Below, piece by piece: positions 32,891 to 41,876 of a DNA stretch of 62,177 bases (within the stretch, counting starts at the first letter, position 1; each line of letters opens with the position of its first letter). The notes under the pieces were generated by a model. It saw only the letters and a program-made list of their open reading frames with translations. It made no database searches and had not been told where the DNA came from. A program made the position numbers and the translations under genes. Source of the stretch: Acidobacteriota bacterium (GTDB lineage: Bacteria; Acidobacteriota; Terriglobia; 2-12-FULL-54-10); assembly GCA_009691245.1 (NCBI GenBank), contig SHUM01000015.1, positions 1 to 62,177 of the forward strand, read 5' to 3'.

Positions 32891-33826
32891 ATGCAGATAC
32901 CGCCGCGATGGCAATGGAAGATCAACCGCGCCCGCCAGCAATGGGCGGATCGCTGGGATCGCACGCGCACGATGGCCGGTGTGGTGAAGAATCAGCAGCG
33001 CATGTGTCCGTCCTGCCGCGCGTTGGTTGGTCGCGGAGAAAACACTTGCCCCATGTGCGGCATGGCTATGCATGAGGTGGCCCGAGGCGCCGTGGGCCGC
33101 TCGATGGAGCTCGCGCTTCCCAAGCAAGGCCGCGTGTCCTTCACCCTGCTCTTCGTCAATTCTCTGCTGTTCCTGCTCACGCTGATGGCCGCCATGCGGG
33201 TGATGGAGGGCGAGTTTAGCCTAGGGTCGCTGTTCGGCGGGATTGATGGACTGACGCTGGTGCAATATGGCGCGAAGTTTGGCCCGCTCATCGCGGACGG
33301 TGAATGGTGGCGGCTGGTGACGCCGATTTTCCTGCACGGTGGCGCCATCCATTTGGCGATGAACAGTTGGGTGCTGTACGATCTCGGTCCCAGCGTGGAG
33401 GGATTGTACGGGCGACAGAAATTTCTGGTGATGTACGTGCTGTGCGGCATCGGTGGCGCGCTGGGGAGTTTTCTGTGGAGTCCCTTGTCGGTGAGCATCG
33501 GGGCTTCCGGCGCGATCTTCGGCTTGATCGGCGTGATGATCGGTCGCAGTTATCAATATCGCGGCAGCGGCGGCTCCCTCGACCGCAGCATATTTGTTCG
33601 CTGGGCGGTATACATGCTGCTGTTCGGGATAATCATCCCCGGCATTGATAACGCAGCGCACGTTGGCGGACTGGTCGTCGGGCTGGCGCTGGGCTACGTG
33701 GTTGCAGATATGCCGCCCGCCGAGAGCCCGTCGCTGCTGTTGTGGAAGGCGTTGCAAGCAGCCACGATCCTGCTGGTGGCGGCTTCGTTCGTGTTGGTCA
33801 GACTCTATCCATATTCTCCTGTGTAG
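32891..33826 (+). CDS. Rhomboid family intramembrane serine protease with zinc ribbon
   Basis: 311 residues. An N-terminal cytosolic zinc ribbon is formed by C39-x2-C42 and C53-x2-C56. Six membrane segments follow, with WWRLVTPIFLHGGAIHLAMN, the catalytic Ser206 in GASGAIFG and catalytic His257 in DNAAHVGG. It should cleave transmembrane proteins within the inner membrane. The stop region overlaps by 29 bases the 3' end of the converging glycosyltransferase gene (33798). ATG at 32891; divergent from rlpA. Confidence 0.92.
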   Translation: MQIPPRWQWKINRARQQWADRWDRTRTMAGVVKNQQRMCPSCRALVGRGENTCPMCGMAMHEVARGAVGRSMELALPKQGRVSFTLLFVNSLLFLLTLMAAMRVMEGEFSLGSLFGGIDGLTLVQYGAKFGPLIADGEWWRLVTPIFLHGGAIHLAMNSWVLYDLGPSVEGLYGRQKFLVMYVLCGIGGALGSFLWSPLSVSIGASGAIFGLIGVMIGRSYQYRGSGGSLDRSIFVRWAVYMLLFGIIIPGIDNAAHVGGLVVGLALGYVVADMPPAESPSLLLWKALQAATILLVAASFVLVRLYPYSPV

Positions 33827-34928
33827 CCAGCAACTCTTCATACACCGCCCAGGTTTCACGCGCGCATTTCTCCCAGGAAAACAGGGCGGCGCGGCGCAGG
33901 CCTTGTTGGCGCAGGCTGGCGGCGAGCGATTGGTCGGATATTACGCGCTGCATGGCCGCGCTAAGTTGCTCAACATTGTGTGGGTCAATCAGCAATGCGG
34001 CGTCTCCGGCGACTTCCGGCATCGCCGCGACGTTGGAAGTAATCACCGGACAACCACAGCGCATGGCTTCCAGAATGGGCATACCGAAAGCCTCTTCGAG
34101 CGAAGGGAAGACCAACGCCGTGGCGCTCGCATAGAGTACGTTTAACTCCTCTGGCTGCATGTGTCCCGCGAACTGAACGCGGCCAGACAGATTCTCCCGC
34201 TGGACAAATTCTCTGATCTCCGGCGCTCCAAACCCGTCTGCGCCAACCACCACCAACCGAATATCCTTGAGCGGCTTCAAGGCCATAATCAGATTCTTGA
34301 GGTTCTTGCGAATCTGCACGGCGCCGACATTCAAGAAAAATGGTTCGCCGGGCGCGATACAGAGGCGGTGCGACAGGATCGCCGTCCTCTCCGCGTCCGT
34401 TACCTTCTCCGCGACAGCGACGCCGTGATGGACCACTCGAATTTTCTTGGCCAGCCGTGGGCGGTGCTCGGCGAGATGATCCTGCACCGCGCGGGAAACC
34501 GCGATGATGCGATCCGCCCTGGTGAGCGCGCTCTCAATGCGCCCGCCCATGTGGGAACGGAACGCGGTGGTGGAGTATTCGTCGGAGACGGACGGGTATC
34601 GCTCGTGCAGAGTAACCACGGTCCGCGCATAACTTCGCTCCGGAAGGCGCTGATTGAGGCCGTGGAAGAGATCGGCGCGGGGGAGTGTAATCCACTGGTC
34701 CATCAGCGGGGCGATGCGAAATTCCGGTGGCCAATTCTGCCGCCATGCGTGGCGCACAAATGGGCCCGGTCGGAAGCCGAGCACCACGCGATGAGCGTTC
34801 CGCTCCTGTGATCGAATCATGGCGCCGAGGGCGGCGATCAGTTGCGCCGAGTAGATGCCGATGCCGGTCGGCTGTGGGTCGGCGGCATAGGTGGCGTCAA
34901 GCGCGATGGTGGGGTTTGGAGGAGTCAA
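33798..34928 (-). CDS. Glycosyltransferase family 4
   Basis: 376 residues of GT-B fold. The N-terminus IALDATYAADPQPTGIGIYS binds acceptor. The C-terminal half has the donor site: NVGAVQIRKNLKNLI, LVFPSLEEAFGMPILEAMRC (E-x7-E motif) and CPVITSNVAAMPEVAGDAAL. It transfers an unknown sugar, probably in glycan synthesis. It lies 11 bases downstream of the sigma-54 response regulator gene on the same strand, an unusual pairing, and overlaps the rhomboid gene tail to tail. Confidence 0.9.
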   Translation of the reverse strand: MTPPNPTIALDATYAADPQPTGIGIYSAQLIAALGAMIRSQERNAHRVVLGFRPGPFVRHAWRQNWPPEFRIAPLMDQWITLPRADLFHGLNQRLPERSYARTVVTLHERYPSVSDEYSTTAFRSHMGGRIESALTRADRIIAVSRAVQDHLAEHRPRLAKKIRVVHHGVAVAEKVTDAERTAILSHRLCIAPGEPFFLNVGAVQIRKNLKNLIMALKPLKDIRLVVVGADGFGAPEIREFVQRENLSGRVQFAGHMQPEELNVLYASATALVFPSLEEAFGMPILEAMRCGCPVITSNVAAMPEVAGDAALLIDPHNVEQLSAAMQRVISDQSLAASLRQQGLRRAALFSWEKCARETWAVYEELLATQENMDRV

Positions 34929-34939
34929 TCGAACTAATA

Positions 34940-36379
34940 TTATACGGCTGCGCCGTACTGGCGCAACTTGCGATAGAGCGTAGTCTTGCCGATGCCGAGC
35001 ATGCGCGCGGCGAGTATCTTGTCGCCATCCGCCTCGGTGAGCGCGCGCAGAATGGCGCTCTTCTCCAGTTGCTCCAGCGGAACTACCCGACCAGAATCAT
35101 CCGCCAGGCCCAGGCCCAAGCCTAGGGGCGAGCGGACATTGGCAGGCAAGTCCGCGAGATCAATCATCGGGCCAGAGCCGAGCGTCATGGCGCGTTCCAG
35201 GACGTTCTCAAGTTCCCGAACATTGCCCGGCCAGCTATAGGCCAGCAAACGGTCGAGCGCGGCAGAAGAAAGACTCCACGGAGAACGAGCGGGTTGGGCG
35301 CCGGGCCGTGAAGAAAGTTTTTGAATCATCTGCTCGCACAGCAGCGGGATATCGCCTTTGCGCTCGCGCAGTGGCGGCAGCGCGATGGTGACCACATTCA
35401 GCCGGAAATAAAGATCCTTGCGAAACGCTCCGCTGCGGACGGCAGCTTCGATGTCGCGGTTGGTGGCGGCTATGATGCGCGCGTCAAAGGGGAAGCGGCG
35501 CGTGCCGCCGATGGGACGGAACTCCTTCTCCTGAATCACGCGCAGCAGGCGCGTCTGCAACTCGATGGGCAGTTCGCCGATTTCGTCGAGAAAAAGCGTG
35601 CCGTCGCGCGCCGCCTCCAGCAGTCCGGGCTTGTTGGTGTTGGCGCCGGTGAAGGCTCCCCGCACGTATCCAAACAGTTCGCTCTCGATCAGCGTAGGGA
35701 CCAGTGCTCCGCAATCGACCGGCGTGAACGGCTTGTTGGGCGCCGGGCCGGCATCATGGATCGAGCGGGCGACCAGCTCCTTGCCCGTGCCGCTCTCGCC
35801 GAGGATCAGGACGGAGGCGTGGCTCGGCGCGGCTCGCTGAATCATTTTGAATATCTGCTGCATGGGCTGCGATTGGCCGATGAGTTTGCCCAAGGCGTGC
35901 TGGCTGCGCAATTGTTCCCGCAACGAAAGATTCTCATCGCCTAGTTGCTGTTTTTCAGAGAGTTTGCGCAGCAATTGCCCCAGCTCCTCGGAGCCAAAGG
36001 GCTTGACGATGTAATCGGCGGCGCCCAGCTTCATGGCCTGCACGGCCGAGGACACGCTGGAGTAGCCGGTCATGATGACCACTTCAATGCGCGGATTACG
36101 CCGCTTGAGGACCTCCAGCAATTCGATGCCGCTCATGCCCGGCAGCTTCAGATCGGCGAGCACAATATCCACCGTCTGCCGCTCGATCACGTCGAGCGCC
36201 GCTCCCGCTGTGCCTGCCTGCGGCGCGCTGAAACCAAGCGACTCGACCACTCGCTGACAGTGTTTGCGCACCAACTCTTGATCATCGACAATCAGCACGC
36301 TAATGGGCGCGGTAGGGAAGCCGGGGCGGGGATTCTGGGAATTCGCCGCGGGAATCTGGGAGTGCTGGACAATGGTCAT
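34940..36379 (-). CDS. Sigma-54-dependent response regulator (NtrC family)
   Basis: 479 residues. Receiver domain at about 27-140 with phospho-acceptor Asp76 (VLADLKLPG) and the switch residues in MTGYSS and KPFG. AAA+ domain at about 165-400 with Walker A GESGTGKE (194-201), the sigma-54 contact GAFTGA (241-246), and LFLDEIGELP. Fis-type helix-turn-helix at the end (DKILAARMLGIGKTTLYRKL). It activates promoters of the -24/-12 type. No sensor kinase gene is adjacent; a GT4 gene follows after 11 bases. Confidence 0.95.
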   Translation of the reverse strand: MTIVQHSQIPAANSQNPRPGFPTAPISVLIVDDQELVRKHCQRVVESLGFSAPQAGTAGAALDVIERQTVDIVLADLKLPGMSGIELLEVLKRRNPRIEVVIMTGYSSVSSAVQAMKLGAADYIVKPFGSEELGQLLRKLSEKQQLGDENLSLREQLRSQHALGKLIGQSQPMQQIFKMIQRAAPSHASVLILGESGTGKELVARSIHDAGPAPNKPFTPVDCGALVPTLIESELFGYVRGAFTGANTNKPGLLEAARDGTLFLDEIGELPIELQTRLLRVIQEKEFRPIGGTRRFPFDARIIAATNRDIEAAVRSGAFRKDLYFRLNVVTIALPPLRERKGDIPLLCEQMIQKLSSRPGAQPARSPWSLSSAALDRLLAYSWPGNVRELENVLERAMTLGSGPMIDLADLPANVRSPLGLGLGLADDSGRVVPLEQLEKSAILRALTEADGDKILAARMLGIGKTTLYRKLRQYGAAV

Positions 36380-36502
36380 CCGCGAGCTGCCTCCGGGGGG
36401 ACGGACAGTACGAACAGAGCGTACCAGTGTGGAGTGTCGGGTGTGGACCCCAAAACTTAAATGGCTTGTAACGCTGGTTCACACGCAATCTGTTCCGGCC
36501 AA

Positions 36503-37171
36503 CTAGTCTAGCTGATTTTGCCCGCGCGCGACAGAACGTCCGGCGAGCGGCGTGATCGCGGCGGAACTAGCGTCCTGCTGGCCGGTACTCGCCGGCGCGG
36601 CAGCCGGCGATGGCTCCGGTGTGCGCAGACGTTCCGCGGTCCGCCAGGCATATTGGAGCCCGGAGACGATGGTAAGTAGCGCGGTGATGTAAATGCCCAT
36701 ATGCTGTGCGATGGGCAAAAAGTCCGTCGTAACGATGTGCTCGATCAGTGTCAATAGCACAGTGACGACGGTCGCTACGGTGGTGGCCTTTCCGCTCAGC
36801 GAAGGTGGAATGATGCCGCGCGTGGTGGCCAGAATCAGCACCAGCGATGTCATCAGGATGATTACGTCGCGGCTGAAAAACATGATGGTCAGCCACAGCG
36901 GAATTTCTCCGATGACCGTCAGAGCGATTAGGCAGGAGTTCAGCAGCAGCTTGTCGGCTATGGGGTCGAGATAGCGCCCGAGAGTGCTTTGCTGTCCCAG
37001 CCGCCGCGCCAATACGCCGTCTATACCGTCGGTGAGACCAGCAGCCAGCACCAGATAAAATGCGGCGTCAAATCTTCCGTAGAGAATGGCCAGAATCACA
37101 AAAGGGATCAGTACCAGACGCAACATGGTGATCTGGTTCGAGAGGTACAGAATTTGCGTGAGCAGTGACAT
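36503..37171 (-). CDS. pgsA: CDP-diacylglycerol-glycerol-3-phosphate 3-phosphatidyltransferase
   Basis: 222 residues. The CDP-alcohol phosphotransferase motif is complete: D-G-x2-A-R within TDGIDGVLARRLGQQST, followed by LGRYLDPIADK. There are five to six membrane helices, and the N-terminus has NQITMLRLVLIPFVI as in PgsA. It makes phosphatidylglycerol phosphate in the inner membrane. The Ala/Pro-rich 35-residue C-terminal tail is extra. It lies in a minus-strand run with the MerR-TPR gene and the sigma-54 regulator. Confidence 0.92.
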   Translation of the reverse strand: MSLLTQILYLSNQITMLRLVLIPFVILAILYGRFDAAFYLVLAAGLTDGIDGVLARRLGQQSTLGRYLDPIADKLLLNSCLIALTVIGEIPLWLTIMFFSRDVIILMTSLVLILATTRGIIPPSLSGKATTVATVVTVLLTLIEHIVTTDFLPIAQHMGIYITALLTIVSGLQYAWRTAERLRTPEPSPAAAPASTGQQDASSAAITPLAGRSVARGQNQLD

Positions 37172-37313
37172 CGGTTCCTATATTAGAACGGGGCAACACT
37201 ATTATAATCCAGCCACGGCATTTTCCAGCGTGTCAATTGCAATTACAACCAGATGGTGCAAATACAACCAGACAGATTGCCAATTAGAATTATTGGCACA
37301 ACCCCAACGCCGA

Positions 37314-38402
37314 TTAGCCGGCCTCTCCGTTCGGCTGAGGGGAGCGCAGCACTTGCCAGGCCTGCCAGGGATGCTGGGCAAGCCGGTGGCGGGCCAGCGC
37401 GGCCCACTTGCTGTCCGGGTCCAGCCGAAGATAGGCGCGCCAATTTTTCCAGGCCTGCCCGTGGCGGCCCAGCTTTTCATACACCAACGCCAGATTATAG
37501 CGTGGGTCGGGATATCGCGGGTCAATGGCGATGGCCTGCTCGTAGTGCTCAATGGCCTGCTTTGGCTGGCCAGTTTCGTCGGAGAGATTGCCCATATTGA
37601 AATGGGCCAGCGCGGACTGAGGATTCACTTTCAGCGCGTCGCGGTAGCACTGCTCAGCCTCAGGCAGCCGTTCGAGATTGTAATAGAGCGTGCCTAGGTT
37701 CAGCAGTGCGCCCAGGGCCTGCGGATTCAGCTCGATCGCGCGGCGGTACGCGCGGATCGCTTTGGGCCGGCCGTCGAGTGTCTGCTCCTCGCGCAACCCG
37801 GAGAGGAAAAAACGCTCCGCCCGTTGGACATTGGCCTCCAGTGATTTTCGCTCAGATGACATACCTGGCCTGGCGGCACTCCCGCGAACTGCCAGAGCCA
37901 CCGGCGCGGAACTCTGTGTCCCTGTGTAATCGAGCAGCAACTGGCCCGTGAGCGGCTCCATGCGCGTGCCCCGGAAGGTTACCAGAACGCGTTGGTCCTG
38001 TTCGCTGAGTCGCATCTCGCTGAATGGCCGGCGAATGCCCAGTGCGCCGAACCGCTGTTTCAGCGCGACGTGAATGACGCGCAGTTTGCGCATGGGCACT
38101 CCTCCCTTGCGCAGACGCAGTAACGTCTTTAGGGCCAGCAAGTCCGCGGCGGAGTAGCCATCCTTGTTCCTGGACGCCCCCGTGGCGGCTCCAATGGAAG
38201 ATTGTCTGGCCACATTTTTCGACCGCGGCCGCAACGCTGATGACGCGGTGGGCGGGCGCGGCGCATCAATCAAGCCGGCTCGCTGCCAGGCGCGTAACTG
38301 ACTCGCGCTCACGGCCAACATGCGCTGCAGATGGTCGATCGAGAAGCGGATTTCTTCCGTGGGAGGAATTGATTTCAGGCCCATTGATTGATCGCCCGCC
38401 AC
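37314..38402 (-). CDS. MerR-type HTH domain fused to TPR domain
   Basis: 362 residues. Residues about 18-105 resemble a MerR HTH (RFSIDHLQRMLAVSASQLRAW, GYSAADLLALKTLLRLRKGG) split by a Ser/Arg-rich insertion. The C-terminal half has at least three TPR units, for example ALGALLNLGTLYYNLERLPE and KQAIEHYEQAIAIDPRYPD. The combination suggests a regulator or assembly factor that binds DNA and protein partners. Whether the HTH still binds DNA is unclear. It stands upstream of pgsA on the same strand. Confidence 0.75.
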   Translation of the reverse strand: MAGDQSMGLKSIPPTEEIRFSIDHLQRMLAVSASQLRAWQRAGLIDAPRPPTASSALRPRSKNVARQSSIGAATGASRNKDGYSAADLLALKTLLRLRKGGVPMRKLRVIHVALKQRFGALGIRRPFSEMRLSEQDQRVLVTFRGTRMEPLTGQLLLDYTGTQSSAPVALAVRGSAARPGMSSERKSLEANVQRAERFFLSGLREEQTLDGRPKAIRAYRRAIELNPQALGALLNLGTLYYNLERLPEAEQCYRDALKVNPQSALAHFNMGNLSDETGQPKQAIEHYEQAIAIDPRYPDPRYNLALVYEKLGRHGQAWKNWRAYLRLDPDSKWAALARHRLAQHPWQAWQVLRSPQPNGEAG

Positions 38403-38807
38403 TTAAATTCGCGGTGGCGCATGAAGCTCCCTGTGAACAGATGCTGTGAATGCAATCTTCCATGCTAAACCAAAGCGATCAGCCCTGCCACTCAGAGGCT
38501 CTTCCTGTGCCACGAAATTCGCCGGACGCGGCTACCGATGCGCCGGGAAGATGCGCGGCTTTGGCTCGGCTGTAGTGCATGTCAGGAAATTGGAGGTTGA
38601 CAGAGGTTTTTGCGGGCCGGGATAATGCACTTGTACGGAAGGCGCGGCAAAGGGCCGACCGCCGGCGGATTTTCACTGGCTTTCCAGCGGTTTTCCAACG
38701 GCAGAGACGCGGCGACGTCTGCGCATGGCATTTTATTTCTGGCGGTTTACGCCGAGTGGCGAGAGGAGCATGGAAGAATTATGATGTTTTCAATGGGGGA
38801 GTTCCCA
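38403..38807. other. Divergent intergenic region without recognisable gene
   Basis: About 400 bases separate the MerR-TPR gene from the cyclophilin gene. Open frames exist on both strands but none has family sequence, and the plus-strand one simply extends the cyclophilin frame upstream. No strong promoter pair, hairpin or repeat stood out. It presumably holds two divergent promoters. Confidence 0.4.
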
Positions 38808-39431
38808 ATGAGTATCAAGATGACTATGATGCTGGGCGGCATGGTGCTGACGCTGGCCGGTATCCTGTCCACGCCGGGGCTGGCGCAGACCAAGCGCGCT
38901 CCGGGCACCTACGCGAAAATCGAAACCAATCACGGCGTCATCGTTATGGAGTTGTTCGAGAAGACCGCGCCCATCACCGTGGCCAACTTCACCGAGCTGG
39001 CCGAGGCCAAGAAGGAGTGGACGCATCCCAAGACCGGCGAGAAGAAGAAGTCCCGGTACTTCGACGGACTGATTTTCCATCGCGTGATTCCAAACTTCAT
39101 GATCCAGGGCGGCGATCCGCTGGGCGAGGGCTACGGCGGGCCGGGCTATAAATTCGTGAACGAGTTCTCGCCCACGGTGACGTTCGACAAGCCGGGACGG
39201 CTGGCCATGGCCAACTCCGGCAAGAACACCAACGGCAGCCAGTTCTTCATCACCGACGTGGTCGTTCCGCTCAAGGCCGAAGACTACACCATCTTCGGAC
39301 AAGTGGTCGAGGGTCTGGACGTGGTGAAGAAGATCGCGCTGGTGAAACGCAACCCCAGCGACAAGCCGCTCGAGCCGGTGGTCATGACCAAGGTGACCAT
39401 CGAACGCGTCGCCGCCGAAGCCGCGAAGTAG
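38808..39431 (+). CDS. Exported peptidyl-prolyl cis-trans isomerase (cyclophilin)
   Basis: 207 residues from ATG 38808, which has GGGGGAG eight bases before it. A signal peptide is followed by AQTKRAPGTY. The cyclophilin core is clear: FDGLIFHRVIPNFMIQGGDP, LAMANSGKNTNGSQFFI, and FGQVVEGLDVV. A short insertion lies at KEWTHPKTGEKKKSRY. It catalyses proline isomerisation during protein folding, here probably in the periplasm. The frame is open for another 66 codons upstream but has no better start. Confidence 0.93.
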   Translation: MSIKMTMMLGGMVLTLAGILSTPGLAQTKRAPGTYAKIETNHGVIVMELFEKTAPITVANFTELAEAKKEWTHPKTGEKKKSRYFDGLIFHRVIPNFMIQGGDPLGEGYGGPGYKFVNEFSPTVTFDKPGRLAMANSGKNTNGSQFFITDVVVPLKAEDYTIFGQVVEGLDVVKKIALVKRNPSDKPLEPVVMTKVTIERVAAEAAK

Positions 39432-39437
39432 CGGATG

Positions 39438-39562
39438 TTAACCGCAGAGGACGCAGAGGAACGCAGGGTAAGAAAAAAAACTGAGGGTACATGGAGGCAT
39501 CCATGTTCGGTATTTTCGCTTTAGGGTTTTACCCTGCGGACCTCAGCGTCCTCTGCGGTTAA
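39438..39562. repeat. Repeat family C, copy 3 (complete inverted repeat)
   Basis: TTAACCGCAGAGGACG (39438-39453) and CGTCCTCTGCGGTTAA (39547-39562) are perfect complements. Inner arms include ACGCAGGGTAA/TTACCCTGCG-like sequence and a small CATGGAGGCATCCATG palindrome at 39490-39505. This is the most complete copy of the family and lies between the cyclophilin and XdhC genes. Confidence 0.85.
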
Positions 39563-39579
39563 ATTACTGGAATTTGACT

Positions 39580-40410
39580 ATGGACATTTATCAGGAAATA
39601 TCGCGGTTACGCAAGGCGGGCGTCAAGTGCGCGCTGGCCACCATCGTCAACGTGCGCGGCTCCATCCCCAGCTATGAGTCGGCCAAGCTGCTGGTGCGCG
39701 AGGATGGCTCCATCTTCGGCACCGTGGGTGGCGGCTGCGTCGAGGCCGAGGTGTGGTCGGTGGCGCGTGAAGTGATGGAAGAAGAGAAGCCGCGCAAGCT
39801 TACATTCAATCTGAACAACGATCCGGCCTACGATACGGGACTGCTCTGCGGCGGCACGCTGGAGGTGTTTGTGGAACCGATTCTGCCCACGCCCACCGTG
39901 TACATCTTCGGCGCGGGCCATGTTTCGATCAGCCTGTCGAAGGTGGCGACGATGGCCGGCTTCGAGACGGTCATCATTGATGATCGCGAGAACTACGCCA
40001 ATCGCGAGCGCTTCCCCGAGGCGCGCGAAGTTCACGCGGGTGACTTCGATGAGGTCTGCGCCAAGCTGGAGCCGAACAGTTCGTCCTACCTGATCGCCGT
40101 TACGCGCGGGCACAAGGACGACATGCGCGTGCTGCGCTGGGCCGCAGGCACCGAGGCGCGCTACATCGGCATGATCGGCAGCAAGCGCAAAGTGCATGAG
40201 ATTGTCCACTTCCTCGAAGAGAAGGAAGGCATCCCGGTTGAGAAGCTGGCGCGCGTGCATGCGCCCATCGGCCTCGAGATCGGCGCCATCTCGCCGGAGG
40301 AGATCGCCATCAGCATTGTTGCCGAGATGATCGCCGTGCGCCGCAACGCGCTGGGCAATCGTTCAGACCAGTCGCCGGTAAAGACCAAATCCATCCTGGC
40401 CGTGTCGTAA
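39580..40410 (+). CDS. xdhC: XdhC/CoxI family molybdenum hydroxylase maturation protein
   Basis: About 276 residues. N-terminal XdhC/CoxI domain with CALATIVNVRGSIPSYESAK and GTVGGGCVEAEV; the C-terminal Rossmann domain has VYIFGAGHVSISLSKVATM, AVTRGHKDDMRVLRWA and RYIGMIGSKRK. Family members bind the molybdenum cofactor and insert it, sulfurated, into xanthine-dehydrogenase-type enzymes. ATG 39580 is preferred over TTG 39574. A MocA-like gene follows, fitting the same pathway, but no molybdenum hydroxylase is in the window. Confidence 0.92.
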   Translation: MDIYQEISRLRKAGVKCALATIVNVRGSIPSYESAKLLVREDGSIFGTVGGGCVEAEVWSVAREVMEEEKPRKLTFNLNNDPAYDTGLLCGGTLEVFVEPILPTPTVYIFGAGHVSISLSKVATMAGFETVIIDDRENYANRERFPEAREVHAGDFDEVCAKLEPNSSSYLIAVTRGHKDDMRVLRWAAGTEARYIGMIGSKRKVHEIVHFLEEKEGIPVEKLARVHAPIGLEIGAISPEEIAISIVAEMIAVRRNALGNRSDQSPVKTKSILAVS

Positions 40411-40437
40411 AGGGTATCCCCGCCCGCTTCTTAAAAT

Positions 40438-40541
40438 GTCGTCATTCCGAGGACCGGCGCACTTGGCCGGGCTGAGGAACCTGCTTTATATTTGTTAAGG
40501 CAAAACAAAAACAGGTTCCTCGCTGCGCTCGGAATGACGAC
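40438..40541. repeat. Hairpin repeat family B, copy 4
   Basis: GTCGTCATTCCGAG and CTCGGAATGACGAC are perfect arms, with an altered left half (GACCGGCGCACTTGGCCGG). It separates xdhC from the MocA-like gene. Confidence 0.85.
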
Positions 40542-40619
40542 AAGCGCGAGGGGCGATGAGCTGCGGAGGATTCGACTATTCCCACTTCATCCAGCGCACC
40601 CAGAGCAGCCTCTGCAGCG

Positions 40620-41258
40620 GTGCATCAGCTTCCAGTGGCCGGCATCATTCTCGCCGCCGGCGAGTCGTCGCGCATGGGCCGCGACAAGGCGCTACTGTCT
40701 CTGGGCCCGCAGACCTTTGTCGAGCGGTTGCTGGGCGTGCTGGCTGGCGCCCCGAATTCCAGGAAGTCGCCCATCGTTGTCGTGCTGGGCCATCATGCGG
40801 ATGAAATTGAGCGTGCCATTGAACCCGTACTGAAGCGGATTCCGCAGGCGCGTGCCGTGCGCAATCCCGATTACAAGCTGGGCCAGTTGAGTTCACTGCA
40901 AGCTGCGCTGCGCTCGCTCGCGAAGGACGAAGTATCCGGCGCGGTGGTGTGCCTAGTGGATCATCCCGCCGTGACGCGACGTGTGCTCGATCAGATGCTC
41001 GCGCGATTTGCCGAGACCAACGCCCCCGTGATTATCCCGACATTTCAAGGACGCCGCGGCCATCCCGTCCTGTTCGCGGCGCGCTTGTTTTCCGAGTTGC
41101 TGGCCGCTCCGGTTGATGAAGGCGCGCGCGTTGTGGTGCGACAGCACGCCGAGGAGTTGCAGTTAGTGGAGACGGACGAAGAGGACATCCTGTGGGACAT
41201 TGACCGCCCCGAAGATTACGAAATGCTGGTAAGGCGCTGGCGAGCCGAGCCCCAATGA
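40620..41258 (+). CDS. MocA-like molybdenum cofactor nucleotidyltransferase
   Basis: 212 residues. The nucleotidyltransferase signature GIILAAGESSRMGRDKALL is at the N-terminus. RNPDYKLGQLSSLQAAL, LVDHPAVT and RGHPVLFAARLF follow, as in MocA/CoxI-associated cytidylyltransferases. MocA makes molybdopterin cytosine dinucleotide; close relatives (MobA) use GTP, so the base is not certain. GTG 40620 is the start. Neighbour to xdhC. Confidence 0.85.
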   Translation: MHQLPVAGIILAAGESSRMGRDKALLSLGPQTFVERLLGVLAGAPNSRKSPIVVVLGHHADEIERAIEPVLKRIPQARAVRNPDYKLGQLSSLQAALRSLAKDEVSGAVVCLVDHPAVTRRVLDQMLARFAETNAPVIIPTFQGRRGHPVLFAARLFSELLAAPVDEGARVVVRQHAEELQLVETDEEDILWDIDRPEDYEMLVRRWRAEPQ

Positions 41259-41301
41259 AACAACACGACTTGTCGTGGGTCGCAAGCGAGCACCCCTTGT
41301 T

Positions 41302-41377
41302 TGTCATCCTGAGCGCAGCGAAGGATATGCTTTCCGTCAGAGTGAAAAGCATATCCTTCGCTGCGCTCAGGATGACA
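41302..41377. repeat. Hairpin repeat family B, copy 5
   Basis: TGTCATCCTGAGCGCAGCG and CGCTGCGCTCAGGATGACA are perfect 19-base arms, with a second inner pair GAAGGATATGCTTT/AAAGCATATCCTTC. A nearly perfect long stem of about 76 bases, the cleanest copy of this family. It lies between the MocA-like gene and the converging NifU-like gene and could act as a terminator-like structure without T-run. Confidence 0.9.
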
Positions 41378-41398
41378 GCCAGGGGTGTTTTTGGATTT

Positions 41399-41803
41399 CT
41401 ACAAAACCGGGGTGGGCTGGACTTTGGCGGGATCCACTTTCACTGCCGCCTTTAATGCGGCTTTTAACGCGTCCACGGCGAGCACGCTGGCGTGGCCGCT
41501 CTCCGGCGGCAGGCCGCCCAGCCGCGATGCGACATCAAATGACTTAATGCGCGCGGCATCGGCCAGCGATTTGCCCTGGATCATCTCGGTGAGCAACGAG
41601 CCGCAGGCGATGGACGCGACGCAACCCCGCGACTTGAAGCGCACCTCGGTGATGCGCCCATCGTCCACGCGCAGCGCGAGTCGCATGATGTCGCCGCACG
41701 CCGGATTGTTCGCCTCAACAATCACTGCCGGCGGCGCCAACTCTCCCACGTTGCGGGGATTCTGGAAATGATCGAGCATGGTTTGCGAATACATAGTTTT
41801 CAA
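41399..41803 (-). CDS. NifU/IscU-like Fe-S scaffold lacking one cysteine ligand
   Basis: 134 residues of the NifU N-terminal/IscU family: YSQTMLDHFQNPRNVGEL, NPACGD with Cys36 and Asp38, GCVASIACGS with Cys61, and GLPPESGHASVLAVDALKAA. In IscU the last motif reads H-C, giving His105 and Cys106; here it is His104-Ala105. One conserved ligand is thus missing, and an extra Cys67 is present. It may hold a cluster differently or be a non-canonical scaffold. It is not next to cysteine desulfurase genes. Confidence 0.85.
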   Translation of the reverse strand: MKTMYSQTMLDHFQNPRNVGELAPPAVIVEANNPACGDIMRLALRVDDGRITEVRFKSRGCVASIACGSLLTEMIQGKSLADAARIKSFDVASRLGGLPPESGHASVLAVDALKAALKAAVKVDPAKVQPTPVL

Positions 41804-41876
41804 AAATGATGAGTGGCGATTCGGATATCATTCTAGCACGCATTGAAGATTCCGGCGTCGATTGGAAGCGGCCACG

